Source: Euglena gracilis (Eukaryota; Euglenida; Euglenophyceae; Euglenales). From it: a DNA stretch of 64,000 nt. Where the stretch lies: the NCBI GenBank assembly GCA_039621445.1, contig CP154956.1, forward strand, positions 52,259,386 through 52,323,385. The letters are read 5' to 3'. Shown piece by piece: positions 43,270-52,795 of this stretch (its first letter is position 1; every line of letters starts with the position of its first letter). The notes beneath the pieces are model-generated. The model did not search any database and was not told the origin of the DNA. It saw only the letters and a list, made by a program, of their open reading frames with translations. The position numbers were made by a program, and so were the translations under genes.

Positions 43270-43930
43270 GTCAATCGTCAGGTACAAACTCACCCCTCAA
43301 TTGAAAGCTCTTCTCATCGGACGACTACCATCCCCCCCTCAATCTTGTCCCCCCCCCCTCGGTCTTGTCCCATACCTGGCCAAAGGGTCCGCACTAGTCC
43401 TCCGCTGAAGGAAATTTGTTGACCCCCCGACCTTGTCCCCCCCCCCCGGGCCAGCGTTAGCCGGGTATGGGACAAGATCGGGGGAGGGGATGGTGGTGAT
43501 CGCCACCAATTCCAGCCACGCTGCACAGTACTCTTGTTGTACTCTTGTTTCCTGTCCCTGGGAAATCCCAATTTCACAATTCTTGTACCCCTCTGTACCC
43601 TCAGGTCGTCGATTTGAAGAGAAAACTCGTTTTTGTATAGTTCATTAAGCATCTTAAACCAAAAGTGCCAAAAATCACCACAAATTTCAACTCAGATTCT
43701 GGCCGATCCAGCGATCGCGAGCGTATCTCGGGCTGCGTGCAACGTTAGGGAACCAAGTCCAGGGCCCTTTTGGGGCACTTTTGACGACATTTTTGGGAAT
43801 GACAAAACCGGCGTTAGGGACGCCAGGTTTTGGACAGAACTGCTGACCCAAACCCCTTTTTCATGGATGGAACCAGCGTTCCCAAAACCCATTGGGGGGG
43901 ACACCGGTTCTGCTAGGTGTCTGTAGGGGA
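43270..43930. repeat. Family A repeat copy interrupted by a G/C-run element
   Basis: Matches 58730-59040 in the same orientation, except that a foreign block occupies 43328-43493. Ends in CCGGCGTTAGGGACGCC-type palindromes at 43805-43915. Confidence 0.7.
43328..43493. mobile_element. 166-bp G/C-run palindrome inside family A
   Basis: The ends are CCATCCCCCC and GGGGATGG. The family A copy at about 58768 shows the uninterrupted sequence. The two bases flanking each side are TA and TG, compatible with a 2-bp duplication with one change. Confidence 0.65.
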
Positions 43931-44159
43931 GGGCTAGGTGCCCTGCCTTAGGGAGCCTGCTGCTTGCATTCCACGCGGTGCAGCACCCCTCCGTGACACA
44001 TGCAGGCACAGCATTCCTCCAATGGTGCACGACCTCTGCTCCGCCCGTGCCTTCTCATGGGCACACTGCACATCACCATCTGGGACCACCTGTGTTTAAG
44101 TCTGACGTTTGGGAGGGTGATGGGGGGCTGGCTTGCACGCCTTTCCTGAGGGTGCCCCT

Positions 44160-44430
44160 CCCCCCGTGACCCCCCTCCCATGACCCCCCCCCCCGTGACC
44201 CGACCTAAGACCCTTTTCAGCCAAATTTTTCTGAAAAAAAGTTGGCCGGTGATGCCTAATTTGAAAAATTCTCAGACAGATTTATAATTTGAGGCATAAA
44301 AATTTTCAAATTTGGGGTTGGTAATTCCTAATTTGGTGTCAAAATCCTTATTTCAGGTGTGGGGATTCCTAATTTATGGGGATTTTTCTGGTTGACGATT
44401 CCTAATTTTTTTTGCCATCGAAAATGTGGT
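44160..44430. repeat. GTGACCCC array plus CCTAATTT repeats
   Basis: A short array of GTGACCCCC followed by four or five ATTCCTAATTT words. The same pair, in swapped order, lies at 48160-48425. Confidence 0.65.
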
Positions 44431-45149
44431 GTTCAACCCTTTCTGCCACAGATGACACCCTCCAGAAGAACCCTGGAGGGCAGTAGCGCTGGGCATCCAC
44501 AAGAGTGCGCACCTGCACATTCCGTGAGGGAGAGTGCGCAGGTGCACATTCTTTGTGCTGTGAGAAGCTGTATGCACCTGTGGTCTTGTTGGCAAATGTC
44601 ACCCACCAAATAGAACCCTTATTTATCATGTATTTAGAATCGACACTCCAACATTGAAAACTACACAACCCCTGGCCGCTCTGAAGACCAAAGAAAGCAT
44701 CCTTCTCCACACACCCCATCCACAATGGATGCAGTCAAACATTCTTTTCTAACGAGACGTCGTCACCTTGGCTACTAGTTCAATGGTGTGGAAGCGCTCT
44801 CGTGCTTTGCACCACTTGACCCAGTCAGTCCCCCCCCCCCCCCCGACTGGCTGAATTCCCGTCCAGCGGGGGTGACTAACTTGGGAGGGGGTGCAGTATT
44901 TGACTTTCAAGCAAACCAATTGTGACTTGCCTTTGACCTTGAAACTTGTAACCTGACTTGTTGCAACTTGTTCTTGTAACGTGAACCCGCCAGGGGCCTT
45001 CACTTGTCGGCCATGTTGTATGTACAGTGACACATTACACCGATTGTAATCAGGAGTGGCCGTTGGATTTTAGGGGGTTTTCTCCCTGCGTCCCCCCCCC
45101 CGCGTCCCCCCGCGTCCCGATTTGCGCCCTGTTTCACAGATTTTTTCCA

Positions 45150-45715
45150 ATGCAGAACAATGCTCGCTCGGCAGAAACTTTGAAGAGGAAGAGGGAGAGG
45201 GAGAAGGGAAGGAGGCAACAGAAGTGTGAATTGACCGATGAGCACTTGGATTACTTGCGATCCATCTTTGAAATGGTGTGCCTTTTTGTTTGGTTCATAG
45301 TTCCAAAAACCCGTGGCCACAGGTTGATAACAGCAAGCCCAAATTTGCTGAAATTGCCAAGGAAATCAAGGACCATTTTAACCTGGACTGCAGCATGGAC
45401 TTCCTTCGGAACGTCGTGAAGACGAAATGGGAAAAGTGGACAGGTTATGGGGCAATGCGGCGGGCCCAACAAGATCCTAAAGTTGGTGATAGTGGTGTTG
45501 ATCATGAGGCATGGGAAACCCTTTTTGTTTTTGGGAGGACCTCCATCTCAAGCGCTCCGATCCACTCCATGTTGGAAACAATTTTTACAGGCGGTATGGA
45601 TGTGGGTAAGGATTTGGCCACTGCCTTTTCTGATGTTGTTCTTTCCAACCTTGAATCTGAAGAGGAGACAGAGGTCCCTGCGAGTGTTTCTGACCTTCCC
45701 AGCAGCTCTAAATAG
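45150..45715 (+). CDS. Small Myb/trihelix-like DNA-binding protein, two exons
   Basis: Exon 45150-45275 starts at ATG and ends ATG|GTGTGC. Exon 45323-45715 starts after GGCCACAG and ends at a stop at 45713-45715. The intron is only 47 bp. The protein of about 172 residues begins with a strongly basic stretch (LKRKREREKGRRQQK) and then has three predicted helices: LTDEHLDYLRSIFEM, KPKFAEIAKEIKDHFN and DFLRNVVKTKWEKW. The spacing and tryptophans resemble SANT/trihelix domains. The tail is acidic and serine-rich (NLESEEETEVP). The start could instead be an internal acceptor (TTTTTTCCAATGCAG), adding upstream exons. It may be a host factor or the DNA-binding partner of a PIF/Harbinger-type transposon; no transposase is adjacent. 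Confidence 0.6.
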
Positions 45716-46138
45716 CTCTAATGCGCCCTCTGTTTGGCAGCCAACAAGAGCAAACCAAACAATTGCTTTCTTTTCAAAGGAGAAATGAATGTTTTTTTGT
45801 GAAGTTTTTTTTTGAGAGATAGGTGAAAAACAAAAGTGTGCAACTGTTTGGAGAAAATCAACCAGCATATTTTGGCTATGGGTATATCCCCTGATGAATT
45901 CCGCCATCTCTTGTCTTCAGACCTGTGAGACAACAACCGATCGTTGTGTGGTTCGGAGTCCCTTTTGGCATGCTTACGTCGTCAATGATGGAAATTTAGG
46001 TTGGATTTTGTCCATCTATAAACGACATCCAGAAGGTGTTCTCCCAGCGTCCCCCCGCGTCCCCCCACCCCCCGCGTCCCCCCCGCATCCGAAAAACCCC
46101 CTTAGATGTGGCCATCCAGGCGCAACGCTTGTAATTAA

Positions 46139-46380
46139 CGTGACCCTCCCCCCTATATGGCACCCCCCAGGGAGCGTTTTGACCCCCCCTGGCGACAATT
46201 AGGGGGGGTGACAATTAGGGGGGGGGTACTCAATTTACCCTACCCGTCCATGGTGCATGGGTAACCCCCCCCCTAATTGTCGCCCCCCAAGGGGGGGGCG
46301 ACAACCCCCCCCCTAATTGTCGCCCCCCCCAAGGGGGGGGCGACAATTAGGGGGGGGGTGACATATAGGGGGGGGTCACG
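46139..46380. mobile_element. 242-bp G/C-run palindrome, TTAA family
   Basis: The same CGTGACC and GGTCACG ends as 63490-63690. Flanks TTAA left and TTAG right. One internal CGACAATTAGGGG unit is duplicated relative to the other copies. Confidence 0.7.
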
Positions 46381-46428
46381 TTAGGAGTAGACGTTGTATT
46401 TCAGGTGTGGTACATCCCTCCCTTTATA

Positions 46429-46797
46429 CCCTCACCCCCCCCTATTTGGCTAATGGCCGGGCTCCTTCAGACCCCCCATTAGCCAATTAGGGGGGGGGAC
46501 AATTAGGGGGGGGGCTCGAGGACCCCGACCCCATAAATTTTGACCTGTGCAAAATTGGTCGATTTTTTGTGCATTTTTGGATTGGTCATGACTTTTTCTT
46601 ATCCGGCAATTTTTAACATTTTCGAAACGGACGTTTTTGGAGGTTTTCTGAGCCCTTGCCGAAATTGGCCAAAGTTGGCCAAGGGAACGTCCATTGGCCA
46701 ATTGGGCTAACCCCCCCCCCTAATTGGCTAATGGACCTCCCTTAAGGACCCCCCAATTAGCCAATTAGGGGGGGGGGCAATTAGGGGGGGGTGAGGG
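46429..46797. mobile_element. 369-bp G/C-run element, TA-flanked family
   Basis: The ends CCCTCACCCCC and GGGGTGAGGG are flanked by TA. The centre (about 46520-46680) is an ordinary-composition segment not found in the shorter relatives, so this may be the longest form or a nested copy. Confidence 0.7.
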
Positions 46798-46799
46798 TA

Positions 46800-47365
46800 G
46801 CCTGGTGGGAGGTTGCCGCCATGTTAAACAACTCAGCACACAAGGTGGAGAGGCACAGCCAGGAGACACCCCACTCTGGCAGCATACACCCATGCAATGA
46901 AATGCCTTGCTAACAAAAATCTCCAACAATACACCATGGGGGTTACCCTGCCACAATGCTGTGCTGGCACTGGGTTTAGGAGTGCGAATCCTCCTCTGCC
47001 GTGTTTCGCTCTAGGGCTGCCTCGCGCTCAGATGCCATTCGATCCTCGCAGGGAGGTCGACACTTCAGCCGTGTGGCTTCAAACCCCAGGCCAGGCAGGA
47101 GTTGTTGACGAGGGGGCTGGGAGTACAAATTCAGCAGTGTGGTTGTAATTGAAAGAAAGGCACAGGACGCCTTTTTGCGCATGTGCGCATTCACTTTTTT
47201 TTTTTACTGCCATGAAAGACTACCGACCCCAGTTGGGAATTAGCTGCCCGTCACTGAGGAATTTCCTCAGGCACTGAACAGTCGCTGAGCCGGTCTAAAC
47301 GGCCTGGAGAATTTTTGGGGCAAGGACTGACCAATGGTGCTCGCTTTCTTTGAGTCCATTTTGAT
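46800..47365. other. Spacer left of the LTR retrotransposon
   Basis: No coding region supported. Positions 47361-47365 (TTGAT) would be the left target duplication of the retrotransposon, but the right flank is replaced by a C-run element. Confidence 0.45.
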
Positions 47366-47700
47366 TGTAAAATACCCGCCCCCTCCTTGAACTGGAACTT
47401 CTCCAAACAACTTGATAGTTCTAAACTTGAAATCTCCTACCTCTTGTTATATTCTTGTCCAAGGTAAAGCCACAGGCAAAGCATGTAATGTGCACTGCCA
47501 AACACGATGAAGAACCACAGAACCAAAACTGTGAAGAGGAGGTGAGAGGAATGTACAATTACAGTAGCGAAACTGTCCGCGAAGCAGTTGATAGTGAAAT
47601 CCTCAGCAGCAGGGAGCTGCCAAGGAGGAGACATCGCAAAGCGACGCCTGGGTAAGGGAAAAGTGATCTGTCCACTGGTAAATCAGGCTACGGCGTTACA
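47366..47700 (-). repeat. 3' LTR
   Basis: Begins TGTAACGCCG on the minus strand and ends in TTTACA. Over 318 aligned positions it differs from the 5' LTR at three sites; a 7-base length difference lies near the outer end. Confidence 0.92.
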
Positions 47701-47711
47701 ATCTCCCCCTC
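47701..47711 (-). other. Polypurine tract
   Basis: GAGGGGGAGAT on the minus strand, directly upstream of the 3' LTR, where plus-strand DNA synthesis is primed in LTR elements. Confidence 0.75.
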
Positions 47712-48610
47712 GCAAACAGGCAGGGCAGGTTTGCGAAAAACGACGCTGTTTCTCAATGGGTTGCCTACTGAAATTCACCATCCTCAGCAGAGACTTTGGG
47801 CCTGGATTGGGGTCAAAGATCAGAAAACCTTGAAGGTACTCACCTCACGCTTCCATATGGGCTCCTACTGGGTTCGGATCCTCTTGCGGAAAAGCAAGGC
47901 AGGCACCAAGGTTGACGGCTTGTTTTTTTTTGAAACAAAAAAAACATGTTTTTTTTAAAAAAATAAGTTTTTTAAAAAAAAAACAAAAAAAACGTCATGG
48001 AGGGTTTGAGGGAAAAATTTTTTGCAATATTTTTTTTAGAAAAAAGTTCATTTTTTATCTTTGCAACATTCATTTTTTTTGTTTTTTTTTAGGTTGAAAG
48101 CATGATTTTTTGCACCAGAAAACACAGATTTGGAAATACTTTCACACATAAAAATTTTTAGAGGGCCTGTGATGCCTAATTTGACAAAATATTCAGGTAG
48201 ATTCCTAATTTTGAGGCATAAATTTCGCAAAATTTGGAATGGTGATGCCTAATTTGGTGTCAAAATGCTAATTTTAGGTTGGGGATTCCTAATTTGGAGC
48301 CTAAAAAGGATTTTCCCCCAAAAAATTCGTTTTTGGTGATTCCTAATTTGGCCACCGAAAATGTGATGTTCCCCCGTGACCCCCCCCCCCCGTTACCCCC
48401 CTCGTGACCCCCCCCCCTGACCCGAACCACCCCCAAAAAATTTTCTTCAAAAAATGGCTATTTCGCAAGGAAAAAGGTCAATTTTTGCTTTTTCCAAAAA
48501 AAACATGTTTTTTTGCGTTTTTTTTAAAAAACATGTTTTTTTGTTTTTTTTAAAAAAACAAAAAAAACGTCAACCCTGGCAGGCACTCAAGGTTGAAGAG
48601 TTTGGTTTGC
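47712..48610. repeat. 3' untranslated region with inserted repeats
   Basis: Between the chromodomain stop and the purine tract lie two poly-T/poly-A palindromes with AACATGTTTTTT centres (47925-47995, 48495-48570), a CCTAATTT repeat (48165-48360) and a GTGACCCC array (48371-48425). Confidence 0.65.
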
Positions 48611-49018
48611 TCACTCATCAGAGAAGCAAAACAGGGTAGCCATGCGGACAGGAATTCGGGAGGCAAGGTCTTGAGCGTTTTTCAGCGGGACATTCAAACT
48701 CTTGGACTCGCAATAATCCACAAAAGCTTTGGTAAGACAACCATCATTGTGGATGAACGCTTTGATTGGTTCCCAAGTTGCGTCTTGGAGACCATAACCT
48801 TTCCACACAGTCAGGAACCTCCAACCTTGTTTGTACTTATGGGTCTGGATGGATTCAACTTCAAAAAATCCATCTTCTTCAGTGTTGGGTTCCTCAGGTG
48901 GGACTTCAGGTTGGTTTGCCTCATCCCGAACGGAAATTTCTGCTTCGTCTTCATTGTCGCTCAGTTCTTCAGGCTGGTTTGGAAAATGCTTCAGGAACTC
49001 GAAAGCGACTTCTATATC
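48611..49018 (-). CDS. Integrase C-terminal tail with chromodomain
   Basis: An open frame of about 135 codons: an acidic linker (FPNQPEELSDNEDEAE) leads into FFEVESIQTHKYKQGWRFL and then VWKGYGLQDATWEP. The VWKGY and TWEP motifs with the following helix are the chromodomain signature. In chromoviruses this domain tethers integrase to modified histone tails. It is separated from the rest of integrase by the 49022-50333 insertion and stops at 48611. Confidence 0.85.
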   Translation of the reverse strand, partial: DIEVAFEFLKHFPNQPEELSDNEDEAEISVRDEANQPEVPPEEPNTEEDGFFEVESIQTHKYKQGWRFLTVWKGYGLQDATWEPIKAFIHNDGCLTKAFVDYCESKSLNVPLKNAQDLASRIPVRMATLFCFSDE

Positions 49019-49021
49019 AAG

Positions 49022-50333
49022 AACTGCGTCTTAAACGCAGACTCTGACCTGAGTCTGCGTTTCGAAACGCAGACTCAGGTCAGAGTCTGCGTTTAAGACG
49101 CAGTTATTTAAGGCTGTGTTTATAAAGCAACATGGCTTTGGTCAAAGTCTGTGTTTCAGAACCTCGACGAAGGACGGCAGACTGACGACATAATTTTTGG
49201 ACAAAGCGAAGCTGAATTAGGATCCGCTGCACAGATCCCGGACGGCCGGAAACCCCGGAATAAGAATATGTGGCCGCCGGGCAGTTTTTTTGCCGCCGCC
49301 TGTGGTCTTCCGAACTAGAATCCTTTCGAAACAGTGGTAAGATTACCGTTAAACATGGGGAACACGTGAAAGGTGACACAAGATTTGCATCGACTCCTTT
49401 TTCTTTCAATACCCCATTTTGCTGTTTCACTTTGCAACGTTGATAAGAATGCTGTGGGCGCTGCACCCAACGATCCAAGAGTTCTTTGGTAGGCTTAAGT
49501 TGATGAGCACCAGATGTCACCTAACCTAACCTTGTGTGGTGATATTTTTGGGGAACTTCCCTCTGGGCCACTTGGGACAAAAAAACCCTCACCCCTCAAA
49601 GTGCCCCCAGAGTGGCCAATTTTTTGGCAAATTTGTCCCCCCCCCCTCAAAGTGGCCAATTTCTCTTGGCGCTGAAGGCGCCAAAGCCCAAAAATTGACC
49701 CCCCCCCCCCCAACGTGTCCCCTCCCTACAATGGCCGTTTTGGCAAATTTGTTCCCCCCCTCCTCAAAGTGGCCATTTTTTTTCTGGGCGCCGAAGGTGC
49801 CAAAGCCCAAAAATTGACCCCCCCCCAAAGTGTCCCCTCCCTCAAAATGGCCCCTTTGGCAAATTTGTTCCCCCCCCCTTGGCGCCGAAGCCCAAAAATT
49901 GACCCAAAGTGTCCCCTCCCTACAATGGCCGTTTTGGCAAATTTGTTCCCCCCCCTCAAAGTGGCCATTTTTTCTGGGCGCCGAAGGCGCCAAAGCCCAA
50001 AGTTTGACCCCCCCCCCAAAGTGTCCCCTCCCTCACAATGGCCGTTTTGGCAAATTTGTCCCCCCCCCCCCCTCAAAGTGGCTATTTTCTCTTGGCGCCG
50101 AAGGCGCCAAAGCCCAAAAATTGACCCCCCCCCCAAAGTGCTCCTTATTTCTGCATCGGGATGCTTCGGGTCCAAATATTGTGAACACAATTTTCTTGGT
50201 CGGAGTCCGTGTTTAGAAACACAGACTTAGGTCAAAGTCTGTGTTTCTAAACACAGACTTCGGCACGCCAAAGTCTGTGTTTAGAAACACAGACTTTGAC
50301 CAAAGCCATGTTGCTATAAACACAGCCTTAACT
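49022..50333. mobile_element. 1.3-kb palindrome-bounded insertion
   Basis: The right end reads CACAGCCTTAA and the corresponding inner left end TTAAGGCTGTG (49107). Next to the left end is an 84-bp perfect palindrome (49022-49105); the right end has nested GTCTGTGTTT..AAACACAGAC palindromes. An end identical to the right one begins at 63866. It splits the integrase tail. The interior holds an unidentified minus-strand open patch (49520-49170, containing KELLDRWVQRPQHSYQRC) and a tandem repeat block. Confidence 0.75.
49530..50150. repeat. Tandem units of about 100 bp with C runs
   Basis: Five units, each with AAAGTGTCCCCTCCCT, TTTGGCAAATTTGT, a C run, and TTGGCGCCGAAGGCGCCAAA. One unit is shortened. 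Related to 23790-24020. Confidence 0.8.
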
Positions 50334-50694
50334 TCACCTCCCAGTTTCGGGGACGCTCTCAGCAAAACAGCGGAGTGCTTGACTTGGATGATTCGGAAAG
50401 GTCCAAACCATTGAGATCCCAGTTTTACAGTTGGCCATTGGGGAAACCGATTGCGATGGACCAGGACATAGTCATTGACTTGATAGACAGCGGTTGACCT
50501 TCCACGGTTGTTTCTCTGAAGCTCCTTTTCTCTGAGAGCTTTCAGCCGTTGGACAGCGGACTCTTGAAGAGAAATTTGGTTGGTGATGCAGGATTGGACA
50601 TTCGGGTTGGCATCAAGCTCAGGGACAAGGTCAGGTTGCCAGGCGGGTCGGCCGAAGAAAAGTTCAGCGGGGGGTACCGAAAGGAAAATTGCCT
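50334..50694 (-). pseudogene. Integrase C-terminal domain
   Basis: The translation contains AELFFGRPAWQPDLVPEL, a helix rich in basic residues (LKALREKELQRNNRGR), VNDYVLVHRN and SQWFGPFRII. The VxDxVLV and GPFxI motifs define the SH3-like C-terminal domain of gypsy integrases. It is in the normal orientation of the element, whereas the catalytic core just beside it is flipped. Its first residues overlap a remnant of a G/C-run element (GGTACCCCCC). Confidence 0.8.
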
Positions 50695-51597
50695 GACACA
50701 ATTGTCTGGTGTCACACGATCAATGGACATCCTGGAATCGAAAGGACAACCTGGTTCCTGAAAAGCAATTTCCACGTTGACTTGACTCTGAAAGACCTGA
50801 TGGAAGAAGTTCGGAAAACCATTTTGTCTTGCAGAATCTGTGCTGAAGCAAAACCAAACTCAGCCAAAGACCGAGGATTGGTTGGTGCGTTGCCGATCCC
50901 TTCGATGGTGAATGAAATTTTGTATGTTGATTTCATCTCGATGGATGAATATGCTGGGGGTGCGGTCCCCGTGACCCCCCCCCCCGTGACCCCCCCCCGT
51001 AACCCCCCCGTGACCCGCAAATGAGGGGTGCGAAATTTTTGACTGTGCAAGGAGGTTTGCAATCGATGGGCAGCGATTCGTGCCTTCCATGTTCTCACCG
51101 AGTCCACCCACAAGGTCCCCGAAACTGCCATTTCCCCCCCGTGCCCCCCCCCCCCCGTGACCCCCCCCCGTGACCCCCCCGTGACCCGCGCCACCCCCGC
51201 TGGCAAGGACTACATTTTGACAATTGTCTGTGGGTTGTCCCGCTTTGCCCAGTTCATCCCCTGCCGCAAACGGATTGATGCAGAAGGTGTTCTGGAACTT
51301 GTGTTCAGAGAATGGATTCAGAAGTTCGGTCGCCCCAAAGAAATATTCAGTGACAACGATGTGCGTTTCGTTTCAGAAAGAGGATTTTGGCAATCCGCCC
51401 TGAAGGCCATGAAGGTGAAAGTAAATTTCTCAACCCCCCGAAGGCCTGAGAACAATGGTTTGTGCGAAAGGATGAATCGGAGTTTCGTACAAAACATGCG
51501 GTGTTTGATGGCAAGCCAAAAATCAAAGGACTGGATTCGCCTTGTTCCCCTGTGCACCTGGATGATGAACAACCAAGTTCACTCATCAACCCAACTG
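50695..51597 (+). pseudogene. Integrase zinc-binding and catalytic core, inverted within the element
   Basis: Plus-strand coding, opposite to the rest of the retrotransposon. 50695-50970: the HHCC zinc region (CHTINGHPG with H-x4-H, later CRIC) and the first catalytic aspartate in ILYVDFIS. 51190-51597: GKDYILTIVCGLSRF, the second aspartate in FSDNDVRF, and the glutamate in NGLCERMN about 37 residues on, completing the DDE triad. Between them, a GTGACCCC element (50965-51190) interrupts the frame. The order inside the segment is intact, so roughly 900 bp has been flipped in place. Confidence 0.85.
50965..51190. mobile_element. GTGACCCC-bracketed insertion in the integrase core
   Basis: Two arrays of GTGACCCCCC (50968-51017 and 51135-51190), in the same orientation, bracket a 116-bp core of ordinary composition. 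The coding frame stops before and resumes after it. Confidence 0.65.
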
Positions 51598-51599
51598 TG

Positions 51600-51780
51600 C
51601 CCCCCCCCATATTGTCCCCCCCCATATTGTCCCTCGGCCCGGCCGACGAGGGGTTTTTTTTTGGCTCGGTCAATGAAATTTCCTTTGGTACCCCCATATT
51701 GTCCCCCCCCCCATATTGTCCCGTCGGGCCTCCTGGGGAGAGGTCGGTGGGACAATATGGGGGGGGGGGTGGTAGAACAA
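51600..51780. mobile_element. C/G-run palindrome at the inversion boundary
   Basis: Words CCCCCATATTGTCCC and GGGACAATATGGGG in opposite orientations around a centre containing AATTTCCTTTGGTACCCCC. A partial relative (GGGGGGTACCGAAAGG) sits at the other inversion boundary near 50675. Confidence 0.7.
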
Positions 51781-51784
51781 GCTT

Positions 51785-51857
51785 CTTTTCATTCCACAAT
51801 TTGTTCTCGTCGCGGTAAAACATGGTTCCGTCAATCAGGGTTGCACTGTGGGGGTGG
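51785..51857 (-). pseudogene. Integrase N-terminal fragment in normal orientation
   Basis: Encodes ATLIDGTMFYRDENKLWNEK, the segment that precedes the HHCC region in gypsy integrases. It lies between the 51600-51780 and 51858-52066 insertions and shows where the flipped core should continue. Confidence 0.65.
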
Positions 51858-52066
51858 GCCGGGTCACGGGGGGGGTCACGGGGGGGGGTCACGGGGGGGA
51901 TATGGCCTCCTCTTCAATGTTTCCGGCTTCCGCGAAATTTGAAAAAAAATACTGAAAGCAGTTGTGATTGAAGCACGTGCGTTTGCGGACCCCAAAATCG
52001 GGGGGTGTTCAAATCCGGGTCACGGGGGGGTCACGGGGGGGGGTCACGGGGGGGGGGTCACGGGGA
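51858..52066. mobile_element. GTGACCCC-bracketed insertion between RNase H and integrase
   Basis: Same layout as 50965-51190: two same-orientation arrays (GTCACGGGG on the plus strand; 51858-51901 and 52014-52066) around a 112-bp core. The cores of the two insertions are at best weakly similar. Confidence 0.6.
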
Positions 52067-52069
52067 CGA

Positions 52070-52795
52070 CACCCCCTGTGAGGTTGGATTCTCCCCCAAA
52101 CTTGTGCATACTCCTCTTGATAGTCCTGGGCGCAAAGGTCCTTCATTTGTTCCAAAGCCTCCATTCTCAGATCAAGCTGGATGTCCATTCTTTGGAAAGC
52201 TTGTCGGGCAAGGTCCTCACTGTCAGCTTGGAAAAGTTCACAAAAGTTGTCACGGGAGAGCATATCACAGAGTTCATTCTTGGCACCAGGGATATGATGG
52301 ATGTGGAGTTGGAACTGGGACAGGAAAACCCACCAGCGTTTCAGTCGGGCATTTTCAGGGGGGTTCCCGCGAACAAAGTACGAAACGGAAGCTTGGTCGC
52401 ACAGCCAGACAATGGGCAGGTGTGAGAGGATTCGGCGTTGAGACGCAATGCCCAACACCACACCCAGCAATTCTTGTTCGTAGGTAGCGTAATTTTGGGG
52501 CGTGCGGGCGACCATTTCCAATTAAAATGACCGAGCGGCACGAGAACTTCGCTTTCAGTGTGGGTGTGTTTCAGGGTTCCATCACGGTTGACTCCGATCA
52601 CAGCATCAAATGACTCAGTTTTGTCTTTGCTCAACTTTTGCCATTGGTAGAGGCTTGCACCGCCACCAACATCAGAGGCATCAGTGACAATCAGAATTTC
52701 TCCATCACTGTTGGGGACTCCCAAATTTCTGACATCGGCAAGTTTGGCTTTCAAGGTCTCAAAAGCAGATTGATGTTCATCGGTCCATTTGAACG
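52070..52795 (-). pseudogene. RNase H domain, frameshifted
   Basis: Starts with LKAKLADVRN and EILIVTDASDVGGGASLYQW (first catalytic aspartate in VTDASD). After a frameshift near 52515 it continues NYATYEQELLGVVLGI (catalytic glutamate), IVWLCDQASVSYF (aspartate) and AKNELCDMLSRD. The tether ends near 52070. A frameshift near 52795 separates it from the reverse transcriptase. Confidence 0.85.

Noticed and set aside
47437-47634. Small hydrophobic ORF in the LTR
   Set aside because: It is present in both LTRs only because they are duplicated; no start context or domain supports translation.
49530-50150. CRISPR-like array of about 100-bp units
   Set aside because: The units are repeated throughout with no unique spacers. 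The genome is eukaryotic, and related units occur at 23790-24020 without any array structure.
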